Shown here piece after piece: positions 7,935-15,928 of a stretch of 43,577 nucleotides of DNA. The position numbers and the translations under genes are program-made. The first letter of the stretch is position 1, and every line of letters starts with the position of its first letter. Source of the stretch: an uncultured Mycoplasmatota bacterium (GTDB taxonomy: Bacteria; Bacillota_I; Bacilli_A; RF39; UBA660); contig CAMBYP010000006.1 in NCBI GenBank assembly GCA_945872435.1, forward strand, positions 1 through 43,577, read 5' to 3'. The notes beneath the pieces are model-generated. The model saw only the letters and a program-made list of their open reading frames with translations. It did not search any database and had not been told where the DNA came from.

Positions 7935-8720
7935 TTAATCACATACTTTTCTAGATTGAATTTCAGCAATTTTTTCAAATACTTCAGAAGCATTTTTTTC
8001 ATTAATTTCTGTATATCCTAATTCTTTTAAAGCTTGTACTTTAATTGTATTTAATTCTAATGTACGACTTAATTTTTCTTCCATACGATGTTCGATTTGA
8101 TTTACAAAACGACGATGTGATTCTGCAACTTTAGATTTAGAAGCACCACCATTATTATATAACGTCATGGCAGAGAACATAATACTTTCAAATACAAATT
8201 GTTCCTCTTCATCAAATACAAATTCTAAAGGTTTTACAAACCCCATTGATTTAGAAATATATCCTAATATATATTTTAATTCTTTAGAAGATTCCATTGC
8301 TTGCATAAAATGATATAAATATTGATATGTATAATAATTTTCTAAATTTTTATCGTCTTCTTCTAAATTTTCTTTCATTAAGTCTACAATATTATGCATA
8401 AGTTCTGCTTGTTTTTTTCCAAGCCCATGATATATATTATTACGCTCATTTTGATCAGCTTGATGATTCATATCACATAAACTATTTAATCTTGCTTCCA
8501 CGTTCATAATATAGTCTGTATCAATCTTTAAATCATTAATTTCTTCAGCTGATTTTACTCCTAATAAGTTTAACAATAATACTTTTTTATCTTTAGGCCA
8601 TTTATTAATATCATCCAATTCTAAATAATTATAAACCATTTGGCGTGATACACCTAAAAACTTTGCTAATTTTACTTTAGAAATTCCTAATTCATGCAGT
8701 ATATCATTTAACATTTGCAT
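7935..8720 (-). CDS. helix-turn-helix protein with a helical C-terminal domain
   Basis: The first 60 residues of this 261-residue protein look like an XRE-type DNA-binding domain: KVKLAKFLGVSRQMVYNYLE has the spacing of a helix-turn-helix with the recognition helix at VSRQMVYNY. The rest is acidic and alpha-helical (for example LMKENLEEDDKNLENYYTYQY), with no known domain I can name. I chose the ATG at 8720, preceded by GGTGAG and AGGAGG; upstream in-frame codons overlap the promoter. It has its own promoter and terminator and is the first gene on the far side of dif. A regulator is likely; targets are unknown. Confidence 0.8.
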   Translation of the reverse strand: MQMLNDILHELGISKVKLAKFLGVSRQMVYNYLELDDINKWPKDKKVLLLNLLGVKSAEEINDLKIDTDYIMNVEARLNSLCDMNHQADQNERNNIYHGLGKKQAELMHNIVDLMKENLEEDDKNLENYYTYQYLYHFMQAMESSKELKYILGYISKSMGFVKPLEFVFDEEEQFVFESIMFSAMTLYNNGGASKSKVAESHRRFVNQIEHRMEEKLSRTLELNTIKVQALKELGYTEINEKNASEVFEKIAEIQSRKVCD

Positions 8721-8742
8721 CTCACCACGACCTCCTATTATC

Positions 8743-8770
8743 ATTTTATCACTTCACAGTCAAATGTCAA
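8743..8770 (-). promoter_or_regulatory. sigma-A promoter of the HTH gene, with possible operator
   Basis: On the - strand TTGACA (8765-8770) and TAAAAT (8743-8748) are 16 bases apart. Between and around them CACTT and AAGTG form an interrupted dyad, and TTGAC is repeated as TTTGAC, which could serve autoregulation by the encoded HTH protein. The operator part is inference. Confidence 0.65.
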
Positions 8771-8806
8771 GTGTAAAGTAAAAGTATAATTATGTTAAAC
8801 TGACAG

Positions 8807-9910
8807 TTATAAATACCACAATTTCTTTCCATCTTTTTGAACTTCTTTAATAATTCCACCACCTAAACATTGTTCACCTAAATAAAGTACACAAGCTTGA
8901 CCTGGTGTAACTGATTTTACTCCTTGTGGATAATGAACTTTTATTTCACCATTCTCCAAGTATTCTAAAGTGACTTCGTTGTCTGGTTGACGATAACGGA
9001 ATTTAGCAGTACAAGTGGTAGGTCTCATATCAGTATTAAAATTTACTTGGTCAATAATACATGCATCACTAATTAAATAATCATTTTCACCATAAGAAAT
9101 ATATAAAATGTTTTTATTCAAATCTTTTCCGACAACAAACATTCTTTCTTTAGTACCACCAATATTTAATCCTCGACGTTGTCCAATTGTATAATACATT
9201 AACCCAATATGCTCCCCTATTTTATTCATCGTATCAATATCAATAATATCTCCTGGTTGATTTGGTAAATAATTTTCTAAAAATTTTGTGAAATTTCTTT
9301 CACCAATAAAACAAATTCCTGTTGAATCTTTCTTTTTTGCCGTAATTAAATCATATTGTGTTGCAATTTCACGTACTTTGCTTTTATCTAAATCACCTAT
9401 CGGAAATAATACATCTTTTAATTGTTCTTTAGATAATTGACTTAAAAAATATGTTTGATCTTTATTATTATCAACACCACGATATAATTTACCATCTATC
9501 ATTCTAGCATAATGTCCTGTTGCAATATAGTCAGCCCCTAATTTTTTAGCTTCTTTTAAAAACATATCAAATTTAATATACTTATTACACATAATATCTG
9601 GATTAGGTGTTCTGCCTTTTTTTAATTCATCTAAAAAATATGTAAATACATAATCCCAGTATTCTTGTACAAAATCAACTCTATGTAATGGAATATCAAT
9701 TTTTTGACATACAGCTAATGCATCATTATAATCCTGTTCTTGTGGACAGATTGGTTCATCTAAGTTAGGGTTCCCCAAAAAATCATTGTTCATTGAACTA
9801 TCCCAATTTCTCATAAATAATCCAATTACCTCATACCCTTGTTTTTTTAATAAAATAGCTGCTACACTACTATCTACTCCACCACTCATTCCAATTACAA
9901 CACGCTTCAT
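8807..9910 (-). CDS. mnmA: tRNA-specific 2-thiouridylase MnmA
   Basis: Catalyses ATP-dependent 2-thiolation of the wobble uridine (U34) of tRNA-Lys, -Glu and -Gln. The 367-residue protein has the PP-loop SGGVDSS (residues 9-15), the catalytic Cys108 in [13 protein letters not shown] and the second catalytic Cys200 in [11 protein letters not shown], then the C-terminal beta-barrel. Length and motifs are those of the family. It has its own promoter embedded in the spoIIM terminator. No cysteine desulfurase gene is adjacent in this window, so the sulfur donor must be encoded elsewhere. Confidence 0.97.
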   Translation of the reverse strand: MKRVVIGMSGGVDSSVAAILLKKQGYEVIGLFMRNWDSSMNNDFLGNPNLDEPICPQEQDYNDALAVCQKIDIPLHRVDFVQEYWDYVFTYFLDELKKGRTPNPDIMCNKYIKFDMFLKEAKKLGADYIATGHYARMIDGKLYRGVDNNKDQTYFLSQLSKEQLKDVLFPIGDLDKSKVREIATQYDLITAKKKDSTGICFIGERNFTKFLENYLPNQPGDIIDIDTMNKIGEHIGLMYYTIGQRRGLNIGGTKERMFVVGKDLNKNILYISYGENDYLISDACIIDQVNFNTDMRPTTCTAKFRYRQPDNEVTLEYLENGEIKVHYPQGVKSVTPGQACVLYLGEQCLGGGIIKEVQKDGKKLWYL

Positions 9911-9933
9911 AATACACCCTCATTTCTTATTTT

Positions 9934-9962
9934 ATTATACTATAAAAGACATTGAAAAACAA
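9934..9962 (-). promoter_or_regulatory. mnmA promoter overlapping the spoIIM terminator
   Basis: TTGTTT (9957-9962) and TATAAT (9934-9939) on the - strand are 17 bases apart. The -35 lies in the loop and right arm region of the hairpin that ends spoIIM. Confidence 0.65.
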
Positions 9963-9966
9963 TGTC
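9942..9966 (-). terminator. spoIIM terminator
   Basis: GACATTG (9948-9954) pairs with CAATGTC (9960-9966) around five bases; reading on the - strand it is followed by TTTTAT. The spoIIM stop codon overlaps the stem. Confidence 0.65.
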
Positions 9967-10585
9967 ACGAAAATATGGAATGAAATAAAAATGGCATAAG
10001 ATATGTTTCCATAAGAGAAGTAAATACTAATAAAACGAATGCAACTATAAAAACAAATATATAGCGATTCATAATAAGAGAAAAATCTACTGTTTTCTTT
10101 TTTAATAATGCTGATACCAAAGTCATTGATAAACTAATGGAAAACATAATACAAAAAATATATACTAAGATATTAATCACTTGATGAGGAAAAATATAAA
10201 TAAAACTATAAACCAAACCTTTCATATGATAAATTTTAATAATCGAAGCAATAGTAAATCCTAATGTAAATGCTTTCATAAAAAATAAGATAATAGTAAG
10301 TGGAATTCCCACAACAGAAATACCAAAGAAAAAAATAGCAATTAAAAACATGACATTAGCACTAAAAGATTGAAAAAAAGTAGATAAAAAATTTAATTTA
10401 TTCTGATTTAATAATTTAAAAAAAGATTCTAGTGATGTTTTAATTTCTTGTAAATCATTTGAATTTAATTTTACTGCAAACAATGCACCAAATAAAACCC
10501 CCATAAATAACAATGTAAATAAAAATACAATAAATCGTTTATTTGTTCGAAATTTATGAAATATCTTGTCCCATATTTTTTTCAT
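9965..10585 (-). CDS. spoIIM: stage II sporulation protein M (SpoIIM)
   Basis: SpoIIM works with SpoIID and SpoIIP in septal peptidoglycan hydrolysis that drives engulfment of the forespore. The 206-residue protein is about the family length and has about five membrane segments: near 18-38, 75-98, 103-117, 133-157 and 172-196. Family character is seen in the N-terminal TM followed by GVLFGALFAVKLNSND and a central VGIPLTIILFFMKAFTLGF. A strong AGAGGTGG precedes the ATG. SpoIIM-like membrane proteins also occur in non-sporulating bacteria, but here spoIVB and ylbJ lie nearby. SpoIID and SpoIIP are not in this window. Confidence 0.88.
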   Translation of the reverse strand: MKKIWDKIFHKFRTNKRFIVFLFTLLFMGVLFGALFAVKLNSNDLQEIKTSLESFFKLLNQNKLNFLSTFFQSFSANVMFLIAIFFFGISVVGIPLTIILFFMKAFTLGFTIASIIKIYHMKGLVYSFIYIFPHQVINILVYIFCIMFSISLSMTLVSALLKKKTVDFSLIMNRYIFVFIVAFVLLVFTSLMETYLMPFLFHSIFS

Positions 10586-10649
10586 AATCCACCTCTAATA
10601 AAAATTATGAAATAAAAGTTTTTTTATTCCATTTTTTTTATGAACATAG

Positions 10650-10655
10650 TATAAT
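10650..10655 (+). promoter_or_regulatory. -10 element of the small membrane peptide gene
   Basis: TATAAT at 10650-10655 lies 17 bases before the start codon region of the 38-residue gene. The -35 region is only T-rich, so the promoter is weak or needs another factor. Confidence 0.4.
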
Positions 10656-10672
10656 GTAACATGAGGTGGCGT

Positions 10673-10789
10673 ATGAAAAACAAACCAAAAGCAAAAAGAA
10701 AAAAAATAAATGCAAATCAAATAATCGCAATTATTTTATTAATTGGCATGATTTTAATGTTTTTGACTTCATGTCTTATTTACTTTTAA
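10673..10789 (+). CDS. small single-pass membrane peptide (38 aa)
   Basis: A frame of 38 codons with GAGGTGG before its ATG and a terminator right after its TAA. The first 15 residues are strongly basic (KNKPKAKRKK) and residues 16-38 form one hydrophobic helix ending ILMFLTSCLIYF. This layout, basic head plus single C-terminal helix in under 40 residues, resembles the DUF4044-type small proteins of Firmicutes, but no diagnostic residue proves it. It would insert with its basic end in the cytoplasm. Function unknown. Confidence 0.6.
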   Translation: MKNKPKAKRKKINANQIIAIILLIGMILMFLTSCLIYF

Positions 10790-10790
10790 T

Positions 10791-10820
10791 AAAACAGAGT
10801 ATTTTAGGATACTCTGTTTT
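10791..10820. terminator. bidirectional terminator
   Basis: An 11-bp perfect stem (AAAACAGAGTA with its complement, loop of 8) separates the convergent small peptide gene and the unknown repeat protein; the latter's stop codon overlaps the right arm. Confidence 0.85.
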
Positions 10821-11778
10821 ATTTATTTTTTAAATTACTTAATATTTTTTGATATGAATTTTTTTCATTTTCCATACCATTATCTAAATAGTAAACTGTC
10901 CCATGGCCATCGTGTACATGAGTGATTGCTTTATCAACAAAAGTGCCATCTAGATTAATCGCACCCGTAATATAATTAGAATTTTCTTTGGCACATAAAT
11001 AAGTTTTAAATGTAGCTTCTGAATATTCTAAAATCTCATGGTTATAAATTCGAAAAGAACCAATCATACTAAACATAGGTGTTAAAATTTTTCCAGATTT
11101 CGTTTGATATAAAAATTCACCATATTTTGTATGTACTATAACCTCATTTTCTACATTAGGAATTGAGCGATAACAAAAATCTTCTTTAGAGTTTACTGTT
11201 TCAATAATTTCATTATTTTTTATATCATAAATATAGGTTTCTTTTGCATTTGAAATAGCGTATAAATAACCAATTAAATGCTCAAAAGTACAATGGCTTA
11301 AATAATTTAATTGATGATTATAAGGGCCAATAATTTCGTTTCTTTCTAAATCATATAAATAACAGCTTCCATCTAATAAATAAAGTTTATGAATTTGATT
11401 ATAAAATGGTTTGATTTTTTGAAATAATTGAGTTTTATATGGAACTATTTTATCATGAAAAGTAAGCGGTGTTGTCGTATGATAACATTCTTTTAAACTT
11501 TCAGCCTGAAAACACTTTCCCATTTTTCCTAAAATAGTATGATATTTTGCGTCATATAAATAACTTATTCCATTACAATCAAAAACTTCATAATAACAAT
11601 CAGCTAATTTTTCTACTTTCAATGCATAATGATGAATAAATGCTTTATTCTTCTTAGGAATTAAAAGTGGCGGATCAAATTCAAAATATGGAAGTTTTAA
11701 TGAGTTACTTTCAAAGGTTTTCATAGAAGCTTGTTTCATTGAAATCACACTGTCATCAGATGTTTTTATTCCTGTCAT
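10819..11778 (-). CDS. uncharacterised protein with four tyrosine-rich beta repeats
   Basis: I do not recognise this 319-residue soluble protein. It contains four spaced copies of a short beta unit: YLYDAKYHTILG, YLYDLERNEIIG, YIYDIKNNEIIE and FLYQTKSGKILT (between about residues 73 and 233), each preceded by a hydrophobic strand. The spacing (about 45-70 residues) suggests blades of a beta-propeller or WG-like repeat. There is no signal peptide or membrane helix. AAAGGAG precedes the ATG. It is a single-gene unit with a sigma-A promoter and a perfect palindrome at the start site, so it may be tightly regulated. Confidence 0.75.
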   Translation of the reverse strand: MTGIKTSDDSVISMKQASMKTFESNSLKLPYFEFDPPLLIPKKNKAFIHHYALKVEKLADCYYEVFDCNGISYLYDAKYHTILGKMGKCFQAESLKECYHTTTPLTFHDKIVPYKTQLFQKIKPFYNQIHKLYLLDGSCYLYDLERNEIIGPYNHQLNYLSHCTFEHLIGYLYAISNAKETYIYDIKNNEIIETVNSKEDFCYRSIPNVENEVIVHTKYGEFLYQTKSGKILTPMFSMIGSFRIYNHEILEYSEATFKTYLCAKENSNYITGAINLDGTFVDKAITHVHDGHGTVYYLDNGMENEKNSYQKILSNLKNK

Positions 11779-11794
11779 ACCGATTCTCCTTTAC

Positions 11795-11807
11795 ATATGT
11801 GACATAT
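11795..11807. promoter_or_regulatory. palindrome next to the -10: possible operator
   Basis: ATATGTGACATAT is a perfect 6+1+6 inverted repeat placed directly downstream of the -10 of the repeat-protein gene, a usual position for a repressor site. Confidence 0.45.
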
Positions 11808-11836
11808 ATTATACATGTTTTCTTTTCGGATTTCAA
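11808..11836 (-). promoter_or_regulatory. sigma-A promoter of the repeat-protein gene
   Basis: On the - strand TTGAAA (11831-11836) and TATAAT (11808-11813) are 17 bases apart. Confidence 0.75.
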
Positions 11837-11844
11837 GAAAACAA

Positions 11845-11873
11845 TTGACTGGCATATCACATTTTTATATAAT
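11845..11873 (+). promoter_or_regulatory. sigma-A promoter of the SGNH hydrolase gene
   Basis: TTGACT (11845-11850) and TATAAT (11868-11873) are 17 bases apart, 22 bases before the start codon. It is divergent from the repeat-protein promoter. Confidence 0.8.
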
Positions 11874-11895
11874 TTAAAAAGTTGGAGTTGATAAC

Positions 11896-12654
11896 ATGAA
11901 CTATTCTGAAAAAAAGAAAAGTTTTACTGAAAAAATATTAAAATTATTCTCACATAAATTAAATAAAATTGAAAAAAGACAAATGTATCTTTTCATACTT
12001 ATGATTCTTTTTTTTATTTCACAAATTTTTCAAACATTTTATTTTAAATATACAATTGATAAAAAAATAACCAATGAAGTACAAGAAAAAGAAACCATCG
12101 AAAAAAAGAAAATTGTATTTTTAGGTGATTCTATTACAGAAATGTATGATTTGCAAAAATATTTTCATAATAAAGACTATGTTAATAGTGGTATTAGTGG
12201 TCATACGACTAGTAATATTTTATCCCATATAAAAGATCGTGCGGTAGATTATAATCCTAAAAAAATCTTTCTTTTGATTGGTGTAAATGATCAAATGACT
12301 AGAGATTTAGAAAATACAGAAGCAATTGAAAATATTGAAAATATTATTATTCGTCTCCAAGATTTAATTCCTGATACAGAGCTTTATATTGAAAGTATTT
12401 TGCCTGTTAATCATGGCGATGATGAAAAAATTAATCACGATATCGTTGATGAAAGAAAAAATAAAAATATAAATGTTATGAATGATGAAATTAAGAAGTT
12501 ATGTGAGAAATATAATGTTACATATATTAATTTACATGATAAATTTACAGATGAAGATGGAAATTTAAAATTAGAATATACGAAAGAAGGATTACATCTT
12601 TCCGATAAAGGTTATGAAGTAATGACACAAGAATTAAAGAAGTATTTATTATAA
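11896..12654 (+). CDS. membrane-anchored SGNH/GDSL hydrolase
   Basis: An esterase or acyl-hydrolase fold with one N-terminal membrane helix (about 31-50), so the catalytic domain probably faces the outside. The 252-residue protein shows block I FLGDSIT with nucleophile Ser79, block II NSGISG near 97-102, block III GVND (129-132) and block V GLHLS with His234. This is a full catalytic set. Such enzymes often act on acetylated wall polymers, but the substrate cannot be read from sequence. Its end overlaps the convergent peptidase gene by six bases, and both share one terminator. Confidence 0.9.
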   Translation: MNYSEKKKSFTEKILKLFSHKLNKIEKRQMYLFILMILFFISQIFQTFYFKYTIDKKITNEVQEKETIEKKKIVFLGDSITEMYDLQKYFHNKDYVNSGISGHTTSNILSHIKDRAVDYNPKKIFLLIGVNDQMTRDLENTEAIENIENIIIRLQDLIPDTELYIESILPVNHGDDEKINHDIVDERKNKNINVMNDEIKKLCEKYNVTYINLHDKFTDEDGNLKLEYTKEGLHLSDKGYEVMTQELKKYLL

Positions 12655-12664
12655 ATACTTCTTT
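12636..12664. terminator. shared bidirectional terminator holding both stop codons
   Basis: A 14-bp perfect stem (12636-12649 with 12651-12664, one-base centre) with AAAG/CTTT ends. The stops of the SGNH gene and the convergent peptidase gene both fall inside it. Confidence 0.85.
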
Positions 12665-13212
12665 TTATATTGCTCTAATACTTGATTATTCTTTTTTAAA
12701 TATTTTGCTGTTTTTACTCCTACATAACGAATATGCCATGGTTCAAATGAAATTTCAGTCATATTTTCTTTTCCTTTAGGATATCTTAAAATAAAACCAA
12801 AATATGGTAAAAATTTATATATTTGTTTAAATTCGGTTATATGTTTTTCTAATTCATAATTATTTTCTAAATAATAACCATTTATATTTAACGTTAAATC
12901 TATAGCTAATCCAGTATGATGTTCGCTCTTATAAGGCTGTGAAACATATTTTCTTGCATATTCTATACCATATTCTTTTTGTATTTCAGATAGTATTTCT
13001 TTTTGTTCTTCAATGCTACGATAACCGCTATCTATTGCTATAATAATGCCTGCTTTATGAAATACTTTCTTTTTTAACTTTAAATATTTTTTTCTCACTT
13101 TTCGTTCTAAATAAAAAACCATGTTTCTTTCTACAATTGGTACAAGATCAATCTTATGAATTGTTTCTTCGCAAATAGGATGGTTTTTATTTATTAATAA
13201 TTGATAATTCAT
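12649..13212 (-). CDS. D-alanyl-D-alanine carboxypeptidase, VanY family (M15)
   Basis: Zinc peptidase that trims the terminal D-Ala of peptidoglycan stem peptides. In the 187-residue protein the family motifs are complete: GYRS (Arg65), SEHHTGLAID with zinc ligands His98 and Asp105, and EPWH with catalytic Glu157 and ligand His160. Unlike typical VanY it has no signal peptide or membrane helix, so it looks cytoplasmic. GAGGTGG precedes the ATG. It sits between spoIVB and a wall-type hydrolase, which suggests a wall or spore-cortex role. VanX-like dipeptidase activity is an alternative. Confidence 0.9.
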   Translation of the reverse strand: MNYQLLINKNHPICEETIHKIDLVPIVERNMVFYLERKVRKKYLKLKKKVFHKAGIIIAIDSGYRSIEEQKEILSEIQKEYGIEYARKYVSQPYKSEHHTGLAIDLTLNINGYYLENNYELEKHITEFKQIYKFLPYFGFILRYPKGKENMTEISFEPWHIRYVGVKTAKYLKKNNQVLEQYKKKYL

Positions 13213-13238
13213 AGTCCACCTCTTTTTATATTATACAA

Positions 13239-13266
13239 GAAAAGTAAGATATATATCTTACTTTTC
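13239..13266 (-). terminator. 28-bp palindrome at the end of spoIVB
   Basis: A perfect palindrome (GAAAAGTAAGATAT followed by its complement) overlapping the spoIVB stop. On the - strand it ends TTTTCTTG, a short T-tract, so it may be a weak terminator. A TATAAT for the next gene follows. Confidence 0.6.
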
Positions 13267-14241
13267 CGATTCTTCTAACATATTTGTAATAAATATCCCA
13301 TATCCTTTAGTCGGACTATCGACAACAACATGAGTAACAGCAGCGATTATTTTATTATTTTGCACAATTGGTGAACCACTCATACCAGCAACGACTCCCC
13401 CACTTTTTTCTAATAATTCAGTATCCGTAATCGTAAATAAAATATTTTTATTTTTTTCAGAATTATCACTTATTTTCAGTATTTCAATTTCATACTCTTT
13501 CACCTGTGTTCCTTCAATTACAGTAAACATGGAGGCTTTTCCTAATTGAATTTCATCTGGAGTTGCAACTGGATATAATTTCCTATTAGAAATTGTATCT
13601 GTATAATTTCCAAATATTCCTTCCTCTGTATTTGCAAATACATCTCCATTCACTTGCTCAGAATAAAATTTTGCATTCTTTTCCCCTGGAGAGCCAACTT
13701 CACTACGTACTATGTTTGTAACACTAGTATCGAAAATTTTACCATCTTTAATTTCTAATATTTTACCAGTCTCTTTTTCGATAATTTCATGACCTAACGC
13801 ACCAAACTTTTTGGTATTAGGATCGATAAAACTAAGTGTACCAATTCCTGTAATACTATCTTTTACATATAAACCTGTTTTGCAAATAGAGTCTTCTTTT
13901 TCAATTTTTAAATCGGTTGTTTTTTTATCTAAACCTCTTATATAAGTAACCTTAATACTTTCATCATTTTCATGCTCATGAATTACTTGAACCATATCAT
14001 TGATACTCATAATACTTTGATTATTAATCGCTACAATCATATCACCACTTTTTAATCCTGCTTCTTTGGCAGGATAACTATTCTTTACTTTATATGTTCC
14101 TATAATCATAACACCTTTTGAACGTAATTCAATTCCTATATTATCTCCACCAATATATACTTGATCTGAATAAGCCAGCGTATGTGTTGGTATAATAATA
14201 AATGTTAGAAGAAAAACCAATAAAAATTTTTTTAATTTCAT
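13258..14241 (-). CDS. spoIVB: SpoIVB serine peptidase (sporulation sigma-K checkpoint)
   Basis: SpoIVB is secreted from the forespore and triggers sigma-K processing by the SpoIVFB complex. The 327-residue protein has a signal or membrane segment (about 5-24), a PDZ domain (about 45-110; PAKEAGLKSGDMIV) and the S55 peptidase domain with GHEI (His151) and GMSGSP (Ser288/Ser290), followed by AAVTHVVVD. It is shorter than the Bacillus protein (about 425 residues) but all core motifs are present. TAAGGAG precedes the ATG. SpoIVF genes are not visible in this window. Confidence 0.94.
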   Translation of the reverse strand: MKLKKFLLVFLLTFIIIPTHTLAYSDQVYIGGDNIGIELRSKGVMIIGTYKVKNSYPAKEAGLKSGDMIVAINNQSIMSINDMVQVIHEHENDESIKVTYIRGLDKKTTDLKIEKEDSICKTGLYVKDSITGIGTLSFIDPNTKKFGALGHEIIEKETGKILEIKDGKIFDTSVTNIVRSEVGSPGEKNAKFYSEQVNGDVFANTEEGIFGNYTDTISNRKLYPVATPDEIQLGKASMFTVIEGTQVKEYEIEILKISDNSEKNKNILFTITDTELLEKSGGVVAGMSGSPIVQNNKIIAAVTHVVVDSPTKGYGIFITNMLEESEK

Positions 14242-14311
14242 AATTCATCTCCTTACATTTATCGATAGACTACACTATTATTATGAACTTGAAAAAAAAT
14301 ATTATAGTAAC

Positions 14312-14339
14312 AAAAAAATGCCAATTTTTTTTGGCATTT
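14312..14339 (-). terminator. terminator of the xse operon
   Basis: AAATGCCAA pairs with TTGGCATTT around an A/T-rich loop; on the - strand a T run follows. The xseB stop codon lies in the stem. Confidence 0.8.
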
Positions 14340-14580
14340 AATCTAAAGTATTTTCTTCTCTTTCAATAGAAAAATCTTGTTCTGTTCCATCTTCTAATAC
14401 AATTTTTGATACTTGTTCTTCAATTTCTTTTAATTGTTTATCACACTCCTGAACTAATTTCATAGCATCTGTATATTTTTTTATTGATTCTTCTAAATCT
14501 ACTTCGCCACTTTCTAATTCATTAATTGTTTGTTCTAATATTTTCATTTTATCTTCAAATTTCATTTCTTCTTTTTTCAT
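14338..14580 (-). CDS. xseB: exodeoxyribonuclease VII small subunit
   Basis: Small helical subunit of exonuclease VII, which degrades single-stranded DNA. The 80-residue protein has the family core: FEDKMKILEQTINELESGEVDLEESIKKY (residues 8-36 region) with the conserved ELE.GE..LE pattern. It overlaps the end of xseA by four bases, a normal coupling. It ends at a terminator. A short acidic tail follows the family domain. Confidence 0.94.
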   Translation of the reverse strand: MKKEEMKFEDKMKILEQTINELESGEVDLEESIKKYTDAMKLVQECDKQLKEIEEQVSKIVLEDGTEQDFSIEREENTLD

Positions 14581-15854
14581 GATTTTAATCCTTCCTTACT
14601 TAATACTTTAGTATTTACAATTCCATCTTGCATTCTAATTTGCAATAATTCACCAACTTTGACATCTTCTATTTTTTTAACTAAATGATTTTCTTGATAA
14701 GAAATAGCATATCCTCTCCCCAAAATAGATAAAGGATTTAACATTTCCAATTTATCAATAACATGCTTTAATTGTTGCTCTGATGATTCATATAATCTAT
14801 TTGGTTTTTTTAAAATAGAAGATTGTTTTAAAATAATAAATTCATTTTTTACTTGTTGTAATTGATTCATAACAGTTGTTCTCAGTTTTTCATAAGTTAA
14901 ATCCAATTGTTGTTTTTTTGGTTCATAAATGGCATTTGGATTCTTTAATACATAACTTGTTTTCAAACTGTCAAAATAAATTTTTTGATAATTAATAGTT
15001 TTATTCATTGCTTCTTTCATACGAGCTTGATACTGTTTTAATTGCTCCTCTAATTCAGAAATATGAGGAACTGCCATTTCTGCTGCACCAGTCGGTGTTG
15101 GTGCTCTAAGATCACTAACAAAATCGCTAATAGTATAATCAACTTCATGACCCACTGCACTAATTACAGGTACTTTAGAAGCAAATATAGCACGTGCTAC
15201 ACATTCTTCATTAAATGGCCACATATCTTCAAGTGAACCACCACCACGTCCCACAATTAATACATCCAAATCATAATTTTGCGCTAATTCTATCTTTTTT
15301 ACAAGATCATCTTTGGCTAAATCGCCTTGTACTAAACTTGGAAATAATATCGTTTCACATATTGGATATCGTCTTTTAATCGTCGATAATATATCACGAA
15401 TAGCTGCCCCTGTTGGTGCAGTGATAATTCCAATTTTTTCCGGATATTTTGGAATTGGCTTTTTATACTTTTTATCAAATAATCCTTCCTTAGAAAGTTT
15501 CTCTTTTAATTGTTCAAAAGCAACATACAAATTACCAACACCATCTTCAATCATATCTTCAACATAAATTTGATAATTTCCTGTAGCTTCATATACGCTT
15601 ACTCTTCCCATTAATAATACTTTCATACCATCTTTGGGAATAAATTTCATTTTACGTGCGTTAGAAGCAAACATAATAGCATTAATTTTACTTGTTTCAT
15701 CTTTAATAGAAAAATAATAGTGACCTGTTGTATGTGCTTTAAAGTTAGATATTTCACCTTTTAAATAGACTTTTCTAAGGTGAGTATCTGTTTCAAATTT
15801 CATCTTTAAATATCTAGTCAAAGCACCTACTGTCAAATATTTACTGATATCCAT
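14577..15854 (-). CDS. xseA: exodeoxyribonuclease VII large subunit
   Basis: Catalytic subunit of exonuclease VII. In 425 residues it has an N-terminal OB-fold (about 1-100; KGEISNFKAHTTGHYYFSIKD), then the catalytic domain with TAPTGAAIRDIL, RGGGS (about 204-208), and AVGHEVDYTISDFVSDLRAPTPTGAAE. A long coiled-coil follows, and the C terminus holds ILGRGYAI. All are hallmarks of XseA. It starts with GGTGATG before the ATG and is followed by xseB with an overlap. Confidence 0.97.
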   Translation of the reverse strand: MDISKYLTVGALTRYLKMKFETDTHLRKVYLKGEISNFKAHTTGHYYFSIKDETSKINAIMFASNARKMKFIPKDGMKVLLMGRVSVYEATGNYQIYVEDMIEDGVGNLYVAFEQLKEKLSKEGLFDKKYKKPIPKYPEKIGIITAPTGAAIRDILSTIKRRYPICETILFPSLVQGDLAKDDLVKKIELAQNYDLDVLIVGRGGGSLEDMWPFNEECVARAIFASKVPVISAVGHEVDYTISDFVSDLRAPTPTGAAEMAVPHISELEEQLKQYQARMKEAMNKTINYQKIYFDSLKTSYVLKNPNAIYEPKKQQLDLTYEKLRTTVMNQLQQVKNEFIILKQSSILKKPNRLYESSEQQLKHVIDKLEMLNPLSILGRGYAISYQENHLVKKIEDVKVGELLQIRMQDGIVNTKVLSKEGLKS

Positions 15855-15928
15855 AACATCACCATAATCATTATATCAAAATACAAACATACGTTCAATA
15901 GTTTTTAAGACATATACAAAAAAAGATG

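Noticed and set aside
8790-8800. TTATGTTAAAC, a second XerD-arm-like sequence
   Set aside because: The 6-bp centre and XerC arm expected to its left do not match; a single half site is likely by chance in such AT-rich DNA. Kept only as a remark under the HTH gene finding.
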